Shown: one piece after another, positions 24,884 to 32,332 of the stretch
Layout of the letters: each line of letters starts with the position of its first letter
Numbering within the stretch: position 1 is the first letter of the stretch
NCBI RefSeq assembly: GCF_000719135.1
Contig: NZ_JOEK01000007.1
Span: 62,001 to 126,000, forward strand
Source of the DNA: Streptomyces avicenniae
GTDB taxonomy: Bacteria; Actinomycetota; Actinomycetes; Streptomycetales; Streptomycetaceae
Reading direction: 5' to 3'
Length of the DNA stretch: 64,000 nt
Position numbers and translations under genes: made by a program
Notes under the pieces: generated by a model
Told to the model about the DNA's origin: nothing
Database searches by the model: none
What the model saw: the letters and a program-made list of their open reading frames with translations, nothing else

Positions 24884-25903
24884 GTGCCGCTGACCCCGGA
24901 GCCGCTGCGCCGGATGGGATTCCTGACCATCGGCCTGTTCGACGGCGCCGCCCCGCGCGGGGGGCACGAATCGGTCCTCGGCATCATCGAGTTGGGCGAG
25001 CGGCTCGGCTTCGACAGCGCGTGGGTGCGGCACCGGCACCTCCAGTACGGCATCTCCTCGCCCGTCGCCGTCCTCGCGGCGGCGACCCAGCGCACCAGCC
25101 GCATCGCGCTGGGGACGGCCGTCATCCCGCTGGGCTGGGAGAACCCGCTCCGGCTCGCCGAGGACCTGGCCACCGTGGACGTCCTGTCGGGTGGCCGTCT
25201 GAACCCCGGCGTGAGCGTCGGGCCGCCGATGCACTTCGACCGCGTGAAGCGGGCCCTCTACCCGGACACGGCGGAGGCCGAGGATTTCAGCCACCACCGC
25301 GTCCGGCGGCTCCTCGACCTCCTGCGCGGCGCCCCGGCCAGCGACTTCAGCGGCACCGAGGGCATCGAGGAGTACGCCGACCACGTACAGCCCCACTCCC
25401 CCGGCCTCGCCGACCGCGTCTGGTACGGCGGCGCCAGCCTCGGCTCGGCGCAGTGGGCGGGCGAGCAGGGCATGAACCTGCTGACGAGCAACGTCGTGAA
25501 GGCCGAGGAGGCCGAGGACTTCGCGCAGATCCAGCTCTCCCACATCCGCCGGTTCCGCGAGCACCACCCGGACGGCGAGCGGGCGCGCGTCTCCCAGGGC
25601 CTCGTCGTGATCCCGACCGACAGCGCCACGCCTGAGCAGCGCGCGAAGTACGAGGCGTACGCCGAGCGCCGCCGCGCGCGCACCGGCACGACGCACGGGC
25701 CGCGCCGGATCATGTACGCGCCCGACCTCGTCGGCCCCTCGGCGCAGATCGCCGAACAGCTGTACGCGGACCCGGCGTTCCAGCAGGTGCGGGAGGCGGT
25801 GTTCCCGCTGCCCTTCACCTTCGAGCACGCCGACTACGTGCAGATCCTGACCGACATCGCGACCCACCTCGGCCCGGCCCTCGGCTGGCACCCGGCCACC
25901 TGA
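24884..25903 (+). CDS. LLM-class flavin-dependent oxidoreductase
   Basis: The 339-residue protein is a second luciferase-like monooxygenase, of a different subgroup from the one at 5309-6469. Markers are 'LGFDSAWVRHRHLQYGISSP' (residue ~40-60), 'RIALGTAVIPLGWENPLRLA' and 'LATVDVLSGGRLNPGVSVGP'. The GTG at 24884 has AAGGAG six bases upstream; the longer open frame is antisense-type and is rejected. FMN or F420 use and the substrate are not evident. It stands alone, with a small membrane-protein gene 64 bp downstream. Confidence 0.9.
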   Translation: MPLTPEPLRRMGFLTIGLFDGAAPRGGHESVLGIIELGERLGFDSAWVRHRHLQYGISSPVAVLAAATQRTSRIALGTAVIPLGWENPLRLAEDLATVDVLSGGRLNPGVSVGPPMHFDRVKRALYPDTAEAEDFSHHRVRRLLDLLRGAPASDFSGTEGIEEYADHVQPHSPGLADRVWYGGASLGSAQWAGEQGMNLLTSNVVKAEEAEDFAQIQLSHIRRFREHHPDGERARVSQGLVVIPTDSATPEQRAKYEAYAERRRARTGTTHGPRRIMYAPDLVGPSAQIAEQLYADPAFQQVREAVFPLPFTFEHADYVQILTDIATHLGPALGWHPAT

Positions 25904-25967
25904 GCGCCCCGGCCGGGTTTCGCGCGGCGACCGGCAGGACATGCACCGGGGAAAAGGGGGAGAGCAC

Positions 25968-26135
25968 ATGCCGACCGCTCTGCGCGCGCTCACCGTCTCC
26001 ATACTGTGCAGCCTCGTCGCGACCGTCTCGGTCACCACCACCGGCCCCGGCACGGCCTGGACGATCGCCTTCTGGGCCTGGTGGTCCGTCCTGGCGGCCG
26101 TCACCGTCCGGCTGATCGGCGAGAGCCGCGCCTGA
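25968..26135 (+). CDS. Small membrane protein
   Basis: This 55-residue protein has two hydrophobic segments, 'ALTVSILCSLVATVSVT' and 'AWTIAFWAWWSVLAAVTVRL', probably a helical hairpin. ATG 25968 follows AAGGGGGAG; an upstream in-frame ATG (25941) lacks such a signal. No family is recognised. It is convergent with the Mrr-TerD gene, with a hairpin between them. Confidence 0.68.
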   Translation: MPTALRALTVSILCSLVATVSVTTTGPGTAWTIAFWAWWSVLAAVTVRLIGESRA

Positions 26136-26143
26136 CCCCGGTG

Positions 26144-26167
26144 CCCCGCCGTCGCACGGCGGCGGGG
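26144..26167. terminator. Terminator between convergent genes
   Basis: An 8-bp perfect stem (CCCCGCCG 26144-26151 with CGGCGGGG 26160-26167) with an 8-base loop lies between the small membrane-protein gene and the Mrr-TerD gene. Confidence 0.6.
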
Positions 26168-26170
26168 TGG

Positions 26171-28255
26171 CTAGGACACGTCCACGCCGTACTCCCTGAC
26201 CAACTCCTCAAGGCCGCCGCGGTATCCCCTGCCGCCCGTCACGAACTCCCAGTCGCCGTTCGCGCGGCGCCGGAAGGACCCGAGGACGAGGGCCGTCTCC
26301 CCGGCGCGGCCCTCGGAGACCTCCAGCCGGTCGAGCGCCGCTCCCCCGGCGTCCAGCAGCCGGATACCGGCGCGCGTGAACCCGGCGAGGTCGGCCTCGG
26401 GGTCGGCGAGGGGATCGACCGCCGCGATGACGACGAGACGGTCGGCGCGCTCGGGGAGTGCGTCGAAGGAGACCTGGATCGCGGCCCTGTCCGGCGGGAC
26501 GGGCGGGAGCGCGCGGACCGTGCCGTCGGGGGTCGCGGGGTTGTTGAAGAAGACGAAGTGGTCGTCGTCCAGGACGCGGTTGCCGTGGCAGACCAGCGCG
26601 CACACGTCCAGGGCGACGCCGCCCGACCAGTACATGCCCAGCACGTTGTGGTCGTCCTCATCGCCCTCGTTGTCCGCGTCGTCCGGCGCCGACCGCTGGG
26701 CCGGTACCGTACGGTCGTCGCCGAGCCGCCCGCGCAGCCCGTGGCGGTGCAGCAGATCGACCAGTTCTGGGCCCGCGATCAGCTCCAGCGGTTTGCCGTT
26801 GGCGAAGGTGTGCGAGCCGGGGCCGAAGCCGGACGTCGTGACCAGTACGCCCTTGTTGGCGCCCACGGCCAGCATGGTGCCGTAGAGGTCGCGGACGGCC
26901 GTCGGGGGCACGGTGTTGCGGTAGCGCTTGACCTGGACGACGATCTCGCCGCCGCGGATCGGCGTCGGGTCCACGGCGTGGACATCGACGCCGCCGTCGC
27001 CTGAGCGCTCGGTGGTCACGGCGTGCATGCCCATGGCCTCGAACAGCTGCCTGATCAGGGACTCGAAGGCCAGCGGGTCCATCGTGTACAGATCCGGGTC
27101 GTCGTCGCCGCCGTGCTGCACGACGCCGTCGCCGATCTCCTCAGGCACCCGGCCGGGCCGCACCGTCGCGCTCTGGTCGGGGCGCGCCGACAGCTGGCCA
27201 CGGAGGGCGTCCTCCAGGCAGTCAACGGCGTTCACCTGCTCCAGGTGCAGCCCGGCGAAGGTGGACCGTGACGCCATGACGGTGGCCAGGAACAGGTGCG
27301 CCCGCCTGCCGGTCGCCGGATCGTGGTCGTCCACGAACCCGTTGAGGGCGACCGACTCCAGCGCGCCGAACTCGTCGGCGGCGAAGAGGTCGTGGAGGAC
27401 CAGCAGCACGCACTGGGCGAGCACGTCCCGGTAGAGGGCACGGCGTTCGGTGACCGGCCGGGCCGTCTCCTTCTCGCGGTCGGCGGTGGGCATGTAGCGC
27501 ACCGACTTCGTCTCCGGGATGACGCCGTACCCGGGCAGCTCCCAGTTCAGCACCAGCTGGCGCGCGGAGGAGTCGTACGCGGCGGAGACCTGGCGCGGCA
27601 GATCCTCCGGCCACGCCGTCGAGGCGTAGAGGGCGGCGGAGAAGTACTCCACCGCGGCCTCGGCGTCGCCGTTGCGCAGCCCCCTGACCATCTCGGCGAT
27701 ACCCGCGTTGTGGCGGCGGACCTCCCCGAGCTGCGCGTCGGCCCACTGCTGGTACTGCCGCTGATACGCGGCCAGTTGCTGCTGTCGCTGCGTCTCCGCC
27801 GCCTGCGCGGCATGCCAGTCGCGCTCGAACCGGGCGCGTGCCTCGGCCTGCGCGTTGGCCCGCTGCGCGGCGGTCCAACCACCTTGCGCCTGGTAGTGGT
27901 TGGGGTCCGGCATGCGGAGGGGGATCGCCAGCTGGCCAGGCGCGAACGGCTCGATCCGCTCCGGCCGTGTCAGCGGTCCTGTGGAGAAGGCGGGAGCCCG
28001 GCATCCCGCCACCAGCAGACCCCGCAACGACTCGACGCGCGCGTCGAGTTCGTCCGTACGCCGCCTGGCGTCCGCCTCACGCTGCTGCCGGTACGCCGCC
28101 TTCTGCTCGCGATGGCTGCGCGCCACGTCCCGCTGATACGCGCGCTGCTGCCTCTCCTGCTCCCGCTGGGCCCTGGCCTGCGCCTCACGCTGCCGTTGCT
28201 GCTGGCGCTGCGCCTCGGCCCAGATCCCGACCAACCCATTGGAGCGACGACTCAT
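26171..28255 (-). CDS. Coiled-coil / Mrr-type nuclease / TerD fusion protein
   Basis: This 694-residue multidomain protein has three recognisable parts. Residues 10-75 and about 125-180 are Gln/Arg/Ala/Glu-rich coiled coils ('WAEAQRQQQRQREAQARAQR'). Residues ~390-520 form an Mrr/REase-like nuclease: 'MDPLAFESLIRQLFEAMG', then 'GDGGVDVHAV' and 'EIVVQVKRY', giving the D-(Q/E)xK catalytic pattern, plus 'NKGVLVTTSGFGPGSHTFA'. Residues ~540-694 are a TerD domain with an acidic Ca2+-type loop 'DDDHFVFFNNPATPDG' and the closing 'YRGGLEELVREYGVDV'. Residues 180-385 are unassigned. It is probably a DNA-targeting protein linked to stress or phage response, by inference. It is a single gene; the open frame starts at ATG 28255. 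Confidence 0.88.
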   Translation of the reverse strand: MSRRSNGLVGIWAEAQRQQQRQREAQARAQREQERQQRAYQRDVARSHREQKAAYRQQREADARRRTDELDARVESLRGLLVAGCRAPAFSTGPLTRPERIEPFAPGQLAIPLRMPDPNHYQAQGGWTAAQRANAQAEARARFERDWHAAQAAETQRQQQLAAYQRQYQQWADAQLGEVRRHNAGIAEMVRGLRNGDAEAAVEYFSAALYASTAWPEDLPRQVSAAYDSSARQLVLNWELPGYGVIPETKSVRYMPTADREKETARPVTERRALYRDVLAQCVLLVLHDLFAADEFGALESVALNGFVDDHDPATGRRAHLFLATVMASRSTFAGLHLEQVNAVDCLEDALRGQLSARPDQSATVRPGRVPEEIGDGVVQHGGDDDPDLYTMDPLAFESLIRQLFEAMGMHAVTTERSGDGGVDVHAVDPTPIRGGEIVVQVKRYRNTVPPTAVRDLYGTMLAVGANKGVLVTTSGFGPGSHTFANGKPLELIAGPELVDLLHRHGLRGRLGDDRTVPAQRSAPDDADNEGDEDDHNVLGMYWSGGVALDVCALVCHGNRVLDDDHFVFFNNPATPDGTVRALPPVPPDRAAIQVSFDALPERADRLVVIAAVDPLADPEADLAGFTRAGIRLLDAGGAALDRLEVSEGRAGETALVLGSFRRRANGDWEFVTGGRGYRGGLEELVREYGVDVS

Positions 28256-28718
28256 GCCCTACAGGCCCTCCCCCGGCCGACGCCCCGGTGTCACACCCCA
28301 GGCCCCGGCCCCGTAACCAGCAGTGATGACCCGACTCTAGCCGCTCCCCGCGGCCCCGCCCATCCGGTCGCCGAGGGCGCGGTACGCCCCAGGGCACGGG
28401 GCCCGCTGTTCGTCCGTCGTCGTCGCTGTCCGCCGATGCCCGGGGACGCGCGGCTCGTACGGGTACCTACCCCGTGCGGGTCCGGCCAAGGCAGGCGGGC
28501 CTGACCCCTGCGTGCCTCGCTGAACCGGACTGAGCGGGGGCCCGGAACCACGGGGACACGGCGAGGCGCGCCGCGACGTTCGGCTCGGCGGGCGAAGAAC
28601 CTCGGGGCCGGGGCGCGGGTATCGGCCGAACTGCCGGTCCGTACGATGCCGTGGCCGGTTCAGGGGCGCCGTTTCCCGGCGGATGCCGGGGCACGACCAC
28701 GGGCCCAGGGAGAGGGTG
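28256..28718. other. Gap with no supported gene
   Basis: These 463 bp lie between the Mrr-TerD start and the stop of the TPR-like gene. Short open frames are present, but none has a ribosome-binding site or recognisable product. It must hold the Mrr-TerD promoter; no clear -35/-10 pair was found. Confidence 0.55.
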
Positions 28719-31034
28719 TCAGTCGCCCTCGTCGCCGGTTCCCGCTGTGACCCAGCCGTCTCCGAACCTCAGGAACGACACGCCTCCGGGGTAGGCGGTG
28801 CAGAGCGCGTGCACCAGGCTGCCGACATCGACGCAGCCCTCCAGGCCGTCGTCGGTGAACTCCCGCGGCCACCTGGTCATCACGTCCACGAACGGCTCGG
28901 TCCTGTCGCCCAGCGCGACGCGGAAGAGCAGGAACCCGTTCACCCCGTCGTCGATGTCCAGCGTCACCGTGCCGGGCGGCTCGTCGCCGTTGACCCGGAC
29001 GGCGAAGACCTCGAAACCGTCGTCCTCGTCCCCGTCCTCGTCCTCGTCCTCGAACAACCGGACCAGGTGGCCGTCTTCGTTCTCCCGCCAGCCGGACCGG
29101 TCCAGGAGCTTGCGCACGCCGTGCATCGTGTGCTCCTGCCACGCGGCCGGGCCGTTCAGCAGCGCCTCGAACTCCGGCTCCCCGCGCAGTGCGGCCAGGT
29201 CGGGGTCGGCGTGGATCTTTTCGGCCATCTCCACGTCGATGCACGCCGCCCGCGTGAGGTCGGCCAGCGCCGCCGCCCTGTCACCGGCCACCAGGTACGC
29301 GTAGCCCCGGTACCAGAGGACCGTGGGGTCCTCCTGCCGCGCCAGCGCCTCGGTCAGCGCGGCGACCCCCTCGTCGGCGCGCCCCCGCTTGGTGAGCGCG
29401 AGACCGTAGTGGGCCCAGACACCCGGCTCGTCGTCGGCCTCCTCGGTGGCCCGGGCCAGCGCCGTCAGCGCCGCCTCGGCGTCGCCCGCCTGCTCGTACA
29501 GCCACACCTCATAGGTGCGGGCCAGCGACGGCATCCGCCCGGCCCGCGCGGCGCGGTCCAGCGCGGCGGCCGCGCCGACCGGGTCCGCCCCGTAGTGCAG
29601 CGCGCCCAGCCACAGGTCCGCCAGCCCGTCGTTCTCCTCGTCGGCCGCGCGCTCGAACGCCCGGGCGGCTAGATCCCAGCGCTCCGCGTCGATGGCGGCG
29701 AACGCCGCCTCCAGCCAGGGGACGCCGCCCGGTGCCCCTTCGAGTTCGGCCAGCGGGCGTACCGCGTGCCGTTCCAGCTTGCGGAGGGGAATCCCGGTGA
29801 CCAGGGCGGTGCGCAGCCCCCCGGGCACCGGCGCCCGGAAGGCGCCCAGCAGCCCCAGCGAGGCCAGCGTGCGGACGCGCGGCCCGGGGTCCGCGAGCCG
29901 TTCGAGCAGTGCGGCCAGCCGCTCCGCACCCGTCGGCATGCCGAACAGCGCCGGGTCGTCGTGCCCGAGCACGTCCACCAGCCCGTCCAGCACAGGAGCC
30001 GTCAGCTCCGGCCCCGTCGCCTGCACCAGCAGCGCCTCCGGCAGTCCGGGGTAGCCGGTCGTCACGTAGGCCGCGTACCAGTGCTCGCCGGACCCGGGTA
30101 TCTCCCGTTCCACGGCGGCCAGCGTGGCGAACAGGGCGCTGGGCCTCGGGCGCACCGGCCGCCAGCCAGCCACGGCCAGCCGTTCGGCCATGGTCGCGGC
30201 CCGCTCCGCCTGCGGGGCCGTCGCGGTCTGTGGGGGCGACGGGGCGGCGGGCAACGGCTCGGACGCGGCGTGTACCGGTCCCATCAGGCTGCCGGGCGCG
30301 GCGGCGGCCACCTCCGCCGCGAACCACAGCAGCCGATCGGTACCGAGCCGGTCCGTCCAGTCCAGCAGCAGGCGCAGCAGCCGGTCCGTCACCGGGATGT
30401 CGTCCAGGGCCAGCCGGAACTCGACCTTGTTCCTGGGCAGTCCGACGCGCAGCCGCATCTCGTCGTTCACCTGGCCCACGTCGAACACGGCGCCGCCACG
30501 GCCGTCGTACCGGAGGCCGAGGCCCGTGCCCATCACGAACGCAGCGGGTCCCGTCGTGCACCAACCGGCCCGCCTCAGCACCCGTGTGAAGCGGGCCGAG
30601 ACGGGGTCCTCGGCGAGCTGATAACCGTCTTCGGTGAGGAACGGGATCGAGACCGGGTGACCGAACGGGTCGTCCGACAGCAACGCCCGCAGCTCGTCCG
30701 CGTCCACGGCCGCCCACCGCTCGGCGACACCGTCCTCCTCGGCCTCCTCCTCGACCACCCAGCGCACCGGGGCCCGCTCCGCGACGCGGTCGAGCCACTC
30801 CGCCGCCTTCTCCCGGCACAACTCCTCGGGCACGTCGAGGAGCAGTTCCACCAGCGACCGGAACTCCTCGGCGCTCATCCCGTCGGCCACGGGGACGGCG
30901 AACTCCAGTCCCATCCCCTCGAACTCCAGCCGCACCGCGAGATGCTCACCACGCGGCGACTCCACCACGTGCCACGCCCCGTCCTCCGGCCCCCGCAGTT
31001 CCTCGAACACGCGCACCCGCACGGCCTGACTCAA
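28719..31034 (-). CDS. Large TPR-like protein of unknown function
   Basis: This protein of about 771 residues is not one I recognise as a whole. Residues ~450-590 contain helical TPR-like repeats ('DLAARAFERAADEENDGLAD', 'AGDAEAALTALARATEEADD', 'RADEGVAALTEALARQEDPT'). The N-terminal ~250 residues and the last ~110 both look like YbjN/type III-chaperone-type alpha-beta domains ('VFDVGQVNDEMRLRVGLPRN'; 'GTVTLDIDDGVNGFLLFRVA'), separated by an Asp/Glu run near 658-672. The TTG at 31034 has GGGGAAG five bases upstream; GTG 31022 or an upstream GTG (31121, no ribosome-binding site) are alternatives. No signal peptide. Confidence 0.75.
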   Translation of the reverse strand: MSQAVRVRVFEELRGPEDGAWHVVESPRGEHLAVRLEFEGMGLEFAVPVADGMSAEEFRSLVELLLDVPEELCREKAAEWLDRVAERAPVRWVVEEEAEEDGVAERWAAVDADELRALLSDDPFGHPVSIPFLTEDGYQLAEDPVSARFTRVLRRAGWCTTGPAAFVMGTGLGLRYDGRGGAVFDVGQVNDEMRLRVGLPRNKVEFRLALDDIPVTDRLLRLLLDWTDRLGTDRLLWFAAEVAAAAPGSLMGPVHAASEPLPAAPSPPQTATAPQAERAATMAERLAVAGWRPVRPRPSALFATLAAVEREIPGSGEHWYAAYVTTGYPGLPEALLVQATGPELTAPVLDGLVDVLGHDDPALFGMPTGAERLAALLERLADPGPRVRTLASLGLLGAFRAPVPGGLRTALVTGIPLRKLERHAVRPLAELEGAPGGVPWLEAAFAAIDAERWDLAARAFERAADEENDGLADLWLGALHYGADPVGAAAALDRAARAGRMPSLARTYEVWLYEQAGDAEAALTALARATEEADDEPGVWAHYGLALTKRGRADEGVAALTEALARQEDPTVLWYRGYAYLVAGDRAAALADLTRAACIDVEMAEKIHADPDLAALRGEPEFEALLNGPAAWQEHTMHGVRKLLDRSGWRENEDGHLVRLFEDEDEDGDEDDGFEVFAVRVNGDEPPGTVTLDIDDGVNGFLLFRVALGDRTEPFVDVMTRWPREFTDDGLEGCVDVGSLVHALCTAYPGGVSFLRFGDGWVTAGTGDEGD

Positions 31035-31601
31035 CGTGACTTCCCCGTCCTGCTGCCTGGTCAAGGCCCCACAAGCTACCGCCAACTCAGTGCAGCAGCA
31101 AAGATGTTCGGCCAGGCTCACGGGTCAGTGGGATCACGACGCCTCGTCCGGGCCGCCTGCAACGCGGCGCCCGGAAGGACCCGGAACGCCTCAGGCTTCG
31201 CATCCGGGTACACATGCCCGGCTTCCGCGACCACCTCTCCACCAGATCCCACTGCTGCTCCACCACCCTCGGCACGCCCGGAGAGGCGTGGGCCGTCGTG
31301 TGCTGCTGACGGGCGTGGACAACGGCGCGGTGAAGCAATGGGTGGGAGCCACCCGAGTATGCGCCACCAGGACCGCGCGACACCGGTCGTTCCCGCGGGT
31401 CGCGCGCAGCGCCGGGGTGCGGATGGTCCGGCTGCGCGACGCCGCTGACCGCCGCCGGGGTGGCGCCTCGGGCCGTGATGACGTCTGCACCCACATCGTG
31501 GGGGACATCCGGCGGAAGGCGATCGGCCAATGGATCGGCCGCTCAAGCATCGGCGACGATGGCCGTTGACCGTCGCCGTTGATGTCGATCCCGGACGTCG
31601 A
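31035..31601. other. Gap between TPR-like gene and tRNA, no supported gene
   Basis: About 570 bp with slightly lower GC than its surroundings. Open frames on both strands give no domain. Part of one minus-strand frame runs through the tRNA gene and is an artefact. Decayed coding sequence is possible but cannot be shown. Confidence 0.5.
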
Positions 31602-31631
31602 ACGCCCCGGAGCATGATCACTCCGAGGCGT
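31602..31631 (-). terminator. tRNA-Arg terminator hairpin
   Basis: An 11-bp stem with one G-T pair (31602-31612 with 31621-31631) and an 8-base loop begins 7 bp beyond the tRNA 3' end on the minus strand. Confidence 0.65.
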
Positions 31632-31637
31632 CTGCGC

Positions 31638-31713
31638 TGGTGCCCCCGGCAGGATTCGAACCTGCGACACCCGCTTTAGGAGAGCGGTGCTCTATCCCCT
31701 GAGCTACGAGGGC
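31638..31713 (-). tRNA. tRNA-Arg (anticodon CCT)
   Basis: The minus strand folds into a complete cloverleaf of 76 bases including a genome-encoded CCA (31640-31638). The acceptor stem is GCCCTCG/CGGGGGC with one T-G pair, the anticodon arm is CCGCT-CTCCTAA-AGCGG, and the T arm is GCAGG-TTCGAAT-CCTGC. The anticodon CCT reads AGG (Arg). tRNA genes of this kind are frequent integration sites for actinomycete mobile elements. Confidence 0.97.
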
Positions 31714-32282
31714 CGGGGCCCGTTGGCAGACCCGTGAGCCGGGGACAGCTTAGCCGATGGCCCGGCGGGTGCCCGCCGTGAGCCCCCGGGGCCGTGTGAG
31801 TGACCTGCCGCGACGGGCGCCCGCCGGGCCATCGGGTCCTTCCCCTTTCCCCGCACCGGCTGTTGGCCGGTGGGAGTGCGTACGTCCGCGAGGCAGAGAA
31901 GGAGCGGTGAAGCGGCAAGGCCGTCCGGTTGACCGGTGCGGACAAGGGGATCGGGCGGGCGGCAGCACAGCGGCTGGGTATGGCCCGGCCCCCTTTTGTC
32001 ACAGAGACGCGGCGGGGAGGGCCAGTCCCTCGTCCGGGACACCCACCGCACCGAGCTGACCGCCGCCGCCGTCCCCGCCGACCGGCCCCGTGAGTCGGCG
32101 CCGAGGCACCCCGCGGCCCGGTGACCCGCGACGTCGCGGGCGTGAGCCCCGGCACCGTGTCGGCCTGTCGGCCGCCCGTCGCGCCGCGCTCGACGTGGCG
32201 GACGCCCAACAGCGCTGAGACGTACGGCGGTCGGCCGCGCCCGTGGCCTCCGTGCGGGGGCGCCCGCGACTCCACCGATCAC
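31714..32282. other. Gene-poor gap with 21-bp inverted repeat
   Basis: No convincing gene is seen over 570 bp between the tRNA and the iron box. The main structure is an inverted repeat of 21 bases with one mismatch (31754-31774 and 31815-31835) around a 40-base loop. A nested perfect 7-bp hairpin (31763-31769 with 31772-31778) sits in the left arm. Confidence 0.6.
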
Positions 32283-32301
32283 TTAGGCTAGCCTTGCCTA
32301 A
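32283..32301 (+). promoter_or_regulatory. Iron box (DmdR/IdeR-type operator) 1
   Basis: TTAGGCTAGCCTTGCCTAA is a 19-bp imperfect palindrome close to the DmdR1/IdeR consensus TTAGGTTAGGCTAACCTAA. It lies 31 bp before the first ABC-transporter start. Iron-loaded repressor binding here would switch off the unit when iron is plentiful. Confidence 0.88.
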
Positions 32302-32332
32302 ATTTTTGGCCAGGCGAGGAGTCGGGGAGCGG

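Noticed and set aside
31191..31670. Minus-strand open frame beginning 'MSQVRILPGAP'
   Set aside because: The N-terminus is translated from the tRNA-Arg gene; 'SQVRILPGAP' is a well-known spurious product of tRNA T-arm and acceptor sequence.
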